NCBI GenBank assembly: GCA_023415035.1
Contig: JAEZLX010000079.1
Span: 1-24,281 of the forward strand
Length of the DNA stretch: 24,281 bases
Direction: 5' to 3'
Source of the DNA: Pseudomonadota bacterium
GTDB lineage: Bacteria; Pseudomonadota; Gammaproteobacteria; Burkholderiales; Burkholderiaceae_C
The notes below the pieces were generated by a model. It worked only from the letters and a program-made list of their open reading frames with translations. It had not been told where the DNA came from and searched no databases. This document shows positions 22,227-24,281 of this stretch, in pieces. The translations under genes were made by a program, and so were the position numbers. The number at the start of each line of letters is the position of its first letter. Position 1 is the stretch's first letter.

Positions 22227-23030
22227 TCAGCGCAGGCCGAGCACGTCGAACATGTCAAACAGGCCAGACGGCTTGTCGGCCAGGAAGCGCGCCGCGCGCA
22301 GGCTGCCTTGCGCATAGCCGGCGCGGCTGGAAGACTTGTGCGAAATCTCGATGCGCTCGCCCGTGCCGGCGAACAGGGCGGTGTGGTCACCCACGATGTC
22401 GCCGCCGCGGATGGTGGCAAAGCCGATGGTGGAAGGGTCGCGCTCGCCGGTGACACCCTCGCGGGCGTACACGGCGCAATCCTTGAGGTCGCGCCCGAGC
22501 GCCTCGGCGATGACCTCACCCATCTTGAGCGCGGTGCCGCTGGGCGCATCGACCTTGTGCCGGTGATGCGCCTCGATGATCTCGATGTCGTAGCCCGTGG
22601 ACAGCGCCTGTGCCGCCATCTGCAGCAGCTTGAGCGTGACGTTGACGCCAACGCTCATGTTGGGCGCCATCACGATGGGAATGCGCTTGGCGGCGTCGGC
22701 AATGCGGGACTTCTGCTCGTCATTGAAGCCCGTCGTGCCGATCACCATGGCAACCCCTTGCCCGACACAGGCGGCCAGATGGGCCATCGTGCCTTCGGGG
22801 CGCGTGAAATCGATCAGGCAGCGGCTGCCGCTCAGGCCGGCCGCCAGATCGGACGTGACGTTGACGCCGGTCGTCTTGCCGGCAAAGCCGCCGGCATCCT
22901 GGCCCAGCGCCGGGCTGGCGGGCGTGTCCAGCGCACCGGCCAGGGTGCAGTCGTCGCTGGCCAGCACGGCCTCGATGAGCATGCGGCCCATGCGCCCGCT
23001 GGCGCCGGCAATGCAGATAGGGAGGGTCAT
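22227..23030 (-). CDS. dapB: 4-hydroxy-tetrahydrodipicolinate reductase
   Basis: A cytoplasmic NAD(P)H-dependent reductase in the diaminopimelate/lysine pathway. Its 267 residues are family-typical. The Rossmann dinucleotide-binding motif is GASGRMGR (9-16), FTRPEGTMAHL (75-85) and GTTGF (98-102) line the cofactor site, and the catalytic block EAHHRHKVDAPSGTAL (153-168) holds the acid/base histidine and substrate-binding Lys159. The C-terminal FATIRGGDIVGDHTALFAG is intact. The start ATG overlaps the bamE stop by one base (TGATG), so translation is probably coupled. Confidence 0.97.
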   Translation of the reverse strand: MTLPICIAGASGRMGRMLIEAVLASDDCTLAGALDTPASPALGQDAGGFAGKTTGVNVTSDLAAGLSGSRCLIDFTRPEGTMAHLAACVGQGVAMVIGTTGFNDEQKSRIADAAKRIPIVMAPNMSVGVNVTLKLLQMAAQALSTGYDIEIIEAHHRHKVDAPSGTALKMGEVIAEALGRDLKDCAVYAREGVTGERDPSTIGFATIRGGDIVGDHTALFAGTGERIEISHKSSSRAGYAQGSLRAARFLADKPSGLFDMFDVLGLR

Positions 23031-23584
23031 CAGTTGTTTCCGGGAGATTCGAGAGGCGGATAGCTGGTGGCCGGCGCGGCGGCCGGTGTCGTCGGCTCGG
23101 ATGCCTGCTCCCGCGCGTTGCGCTCGGCAAAGGCCTTGAGCTGCTCGGGCGTGGCCTCCAGCGGCGGCACCTTGGCGGAGCGGCGTTTGGCGTCCAGCGA
23201 GGACACGAATTCCGACTCGGAAGGCAGCTCGTCACCCTCGACACGATCGAGCACGTCACCCTTGAAGAACACCGTCAGCCGGCGCCGCTGCGGCTCCTGT
23301 CCCTGACGGCGGAACGTGAACACGTAATCCCAGCGGTCGGCATGGAACACGCTGGCCACCAGCGGCGTGCCCAGGATGTCCCTGACCTGCTGACGCGGCA
23401 TGCCCGGCTGCAGCAGGGTGGCCTGCTCGCGGGTGACCACGTTGCCCTGCACGATGTCGATCTTGTACGGGGAGAAGATCGACCCCGACACATCAGGCAT
23501 GGCATCGCGCACCGTCGAGCAGCCGCCCAGGGCGACCAGCATCAGCAGGCCGGCACCGGCGACGAAGCGGGAGACAGGGCGCAT
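23030..23584 (-). CDS. bamE: Outer membrane protein assembly factor BamE (SmpA/OmlA)
   Basis: A small outer-membrane lipoprotein of the BAM complex, which inserts beta-barrel proteins. From ATG 23584 it has 184 residues: a signal of 21 residues, lipobox LGGC (19-22), then the BamE core YKIDIVQGNVVTREQATLLQPGMPRQQVRDILGTPL (in pieces, 40-75) and strands WDYVFTFRRQG and RRLTVFFKGDVLDRVEGDELP. After about residue 125 comes a charged and Ala/Pro-rich tail absent from the E. coli protein (113 residues). An alternative ATG at 23626 adds 14 residues; neither start has a good ribosome-binding site. The gene is divergent from fur, a common neighbour in betaproteobacteria. Confidence 0.93.
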   Translation of the reverse strand: MRPVSRFVAGAGLLMLVALGGCSTVRDAMPDVSGSIFSPYKIDIVQGNVVTREQATLLQPGMPRQQVRDILGTPLVASVFHADRWDYVFTFRRQGQEPQRRRLTVFFKGDVLDRVEGDELPSESEFVSSLDAKRRSAKVPPLEATPEQLKAFAERNAREQASEPTTPAAAPATSYPPLESPGNN

Positions 23585-23695
23585 CGGCGCAGGCGCGCCG
23601 GAACAGGTTCGGATGGTGTTCGGCATGCGTTCGGAGATAAAGGGTGCGCACCACAGGCCCATTGCCGGACGCACATGGCACGGAGCGCGCACTAA

Positions 23696-23716
23696 CGATA
23701 TGATCCGGCCATTGTA
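23696..23716. promoter_or_regulatory. Divergent -10 candidates between bamE and fur
   Basis: On the - strand TACAAT (23716-23711) could serve bamE; on the + strand TATGAT (23699-23704) could serve fur. Both match the -10 consensus in 5/6 positions but lack good -35 boxes, and the two would overlap. I saw no convincing 19-base Fur box here. The rest of 23585-23779 shows no gene. Confidence 0.3.
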
Positions 23717-23779
23717 GCCCCGGGGTGGGATCCCGATGCAGGCGCCGCCGTCTCTTCTTTGCCTGCCACGACGCCAGCC

Positions 23780-24220
23780 ATGACCAATATCGAAGAACTC
23801 AAGAGCACGGGCCTGAAGGCCACCCTGCCGCGCCTGAAGATCCTGGAAGTGTTCCAGACGGCCAAGCAGCGTCACATGACGGCCGAGGACATCTACCGCA
23901 TCCTCCTGGAGGAGCGCTCGGACATCGGTCTGGCCACCGTCTACCGCGTGCTCATGCAGTTCGAGCAGGCCGGCCTGCTCACCCGCAGCAATTTCGAGTC
24001 GGGCAAGGCAGTCTACGAGCTGAACGAGGGCCAGCACCACGACCACCTGGTGTGCCTCGACTGCGGCCACGTGGAAGAGTTCTACGACCCCGAAATCGAA
24101 AAGCGCCAGCAGTCGATCGCCAAGTCGCGCGGCTTCGTGCTGCAGGAACACGCCCTGTCCCTCTACGCCAACTGCAACAAGACCGACTGCCCGCACCGCG
24201 GCACGGCCGGGCCCAGATAA
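23780..24220 (+). CDS. fur: Ferric uptake regulator Fur
   Basis: A cytoplasmic iron-responsive repressor of 146 residues. The N-terminal winged helix is seen in KSTGLKATLPRLKILEVF (8-25), the recognition region in DIGLATVYRVLMQFEQAGLL (48-67), and the metal-binding dimerisation domain in HHDHLVCLDCG (86-96) with a second cysteine pair at CNKTDC (132-137). These four cysteines would hold the structural zinc. ATG 23780 gives the usual start MTNIEELKSTGLK; an upstream in-frame TTG (23759) would add seven residues without support. Fur normally represses iron uptake genes; the exbB-exbD pair on the other side of bamE-dapB belongs to that kind of target, though no Fur box was recognised. Confidence 0.96.
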   Translation: MTNIEELKSTGLKATLPRLKILEVFQTAKQRHMTAEDIYRILLEERSDIGLATVYRVLMQFEQAGLLTRSNFESGKAVYELNEGQHHDHLVCLDCGHVEEFYDPEIEKRQQSIAKSRGFVLQEHALSLYANCNKTDCPHRGTAGPR

Positions 24221-24233
24221 AGGCACACCCCCT

Positions 24234-24251
24234 GCGCGGCGTCCGCCGCGC
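24234..24251 (+). terminator. GC-rich hairpin after fur, possible terminator
   Basis: GCGCGGC (24234-24240) pairs with GCCGCGC (24245-24251) around the loop GTCC, 13 bases after the fur stop. The outer GCACA/TGTGC (24223-24227 and 24255-24259) may add a second stem. No T-tract follows, so ending may be inefficient or need Rho. Confidence 0.35.
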
Positions 24252-24281
24252 GGCTGTGCGTTCACCGTCTCCCTCGCCAGG

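Noticed and set aside
23585..23779. Fur box between bamE and fur
   Set aside because: I looked for GATAATGATAATCATTATC-like sequence and found only scattered short AT stretches, not enough to support a site.

Overview
The window is about 24.3 kb of high-GC, densely coding bacterial DNA. Gene content and order (fur / bamE / dapB / exbB-exbD / leuS / lptE / holA, plus a proteobacterial-type gshA with gshB) point to a betaproteobacterium of the Burkholderiales, most likely Comamonadaceae. That placement rests on recalled family and gene-order knowledge, not on a search. I see no rRNA, tRNA, CRISPR array, IS element, phage gene or obvious pseudogene. No gap between genes exceeds about 200 bases.

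Layout. (1) 1-2272, + strand: the 3' end of a substrate-binding protein gene, a NitT/TauT-type ABC ATPase and permease, and an EmrE-like SMR exporter coupled to the permease by a 4-base overlap. (2) 2292-6457, - strand: an unknown small protein, then gshB, a BenE-type transporter overlapping gshB by 4 bases, and gshA; together they cover both steps of glutathione synthesis. (3) 6649-8437, - strand: proA (proline synthesis) and the periplasmic protein creA. (4) 8533-16038: a catabolic-looking cassette. A branched-chain-type ABC importer (substrate-binding protein, LivH, LivM, LivG, LivF) and an aldehyde dehydrogenase of the vanillin/salicylaldehyde type run on the - strand, and a divergent AraC/XylS-family regulator runs on the + strand. 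(5) 16048-23584, - strand: housekeeping genes holA, lptE, leuS, an unknown lipoprotein, exbD, exbB, dapB and bamE. (6) 23780-24220, + strand: fur, divergent from bamE.

How the parts fit. Block 4 looks like a self-contained import-and-oxidation unit for an aromatic or similar compound. The 186-base divergent region between the regulator and the binding protein carries three GTGCA boxes at exact 22-base spacing. Two of them extend to GTGCA-N7-TTGA, and the nearest covers the -35 position of a plausible promoter for the transporter operon, as expected for AraC/XylS-type activation. The block lies between holA and proA, which I recall as neighbours in related genomes, so it may be a lineage-specific insertion. 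Both binding-protein genes in the window are followed by strong hairpins before the next transporter gene, which fits differential expression of binding protein over membrane components.

No dramatic undescribed system stands out. The best leads are the 22-base operator array, a hairpin plus U-tract that may lie inside the leuS leader, a BenE-type transporter embedded in the glutathione operon, and two small uncharacterised proteins (2292-2840 and 20492-20890). All promoters, operators and terminators listed were found by eye and are predictions.
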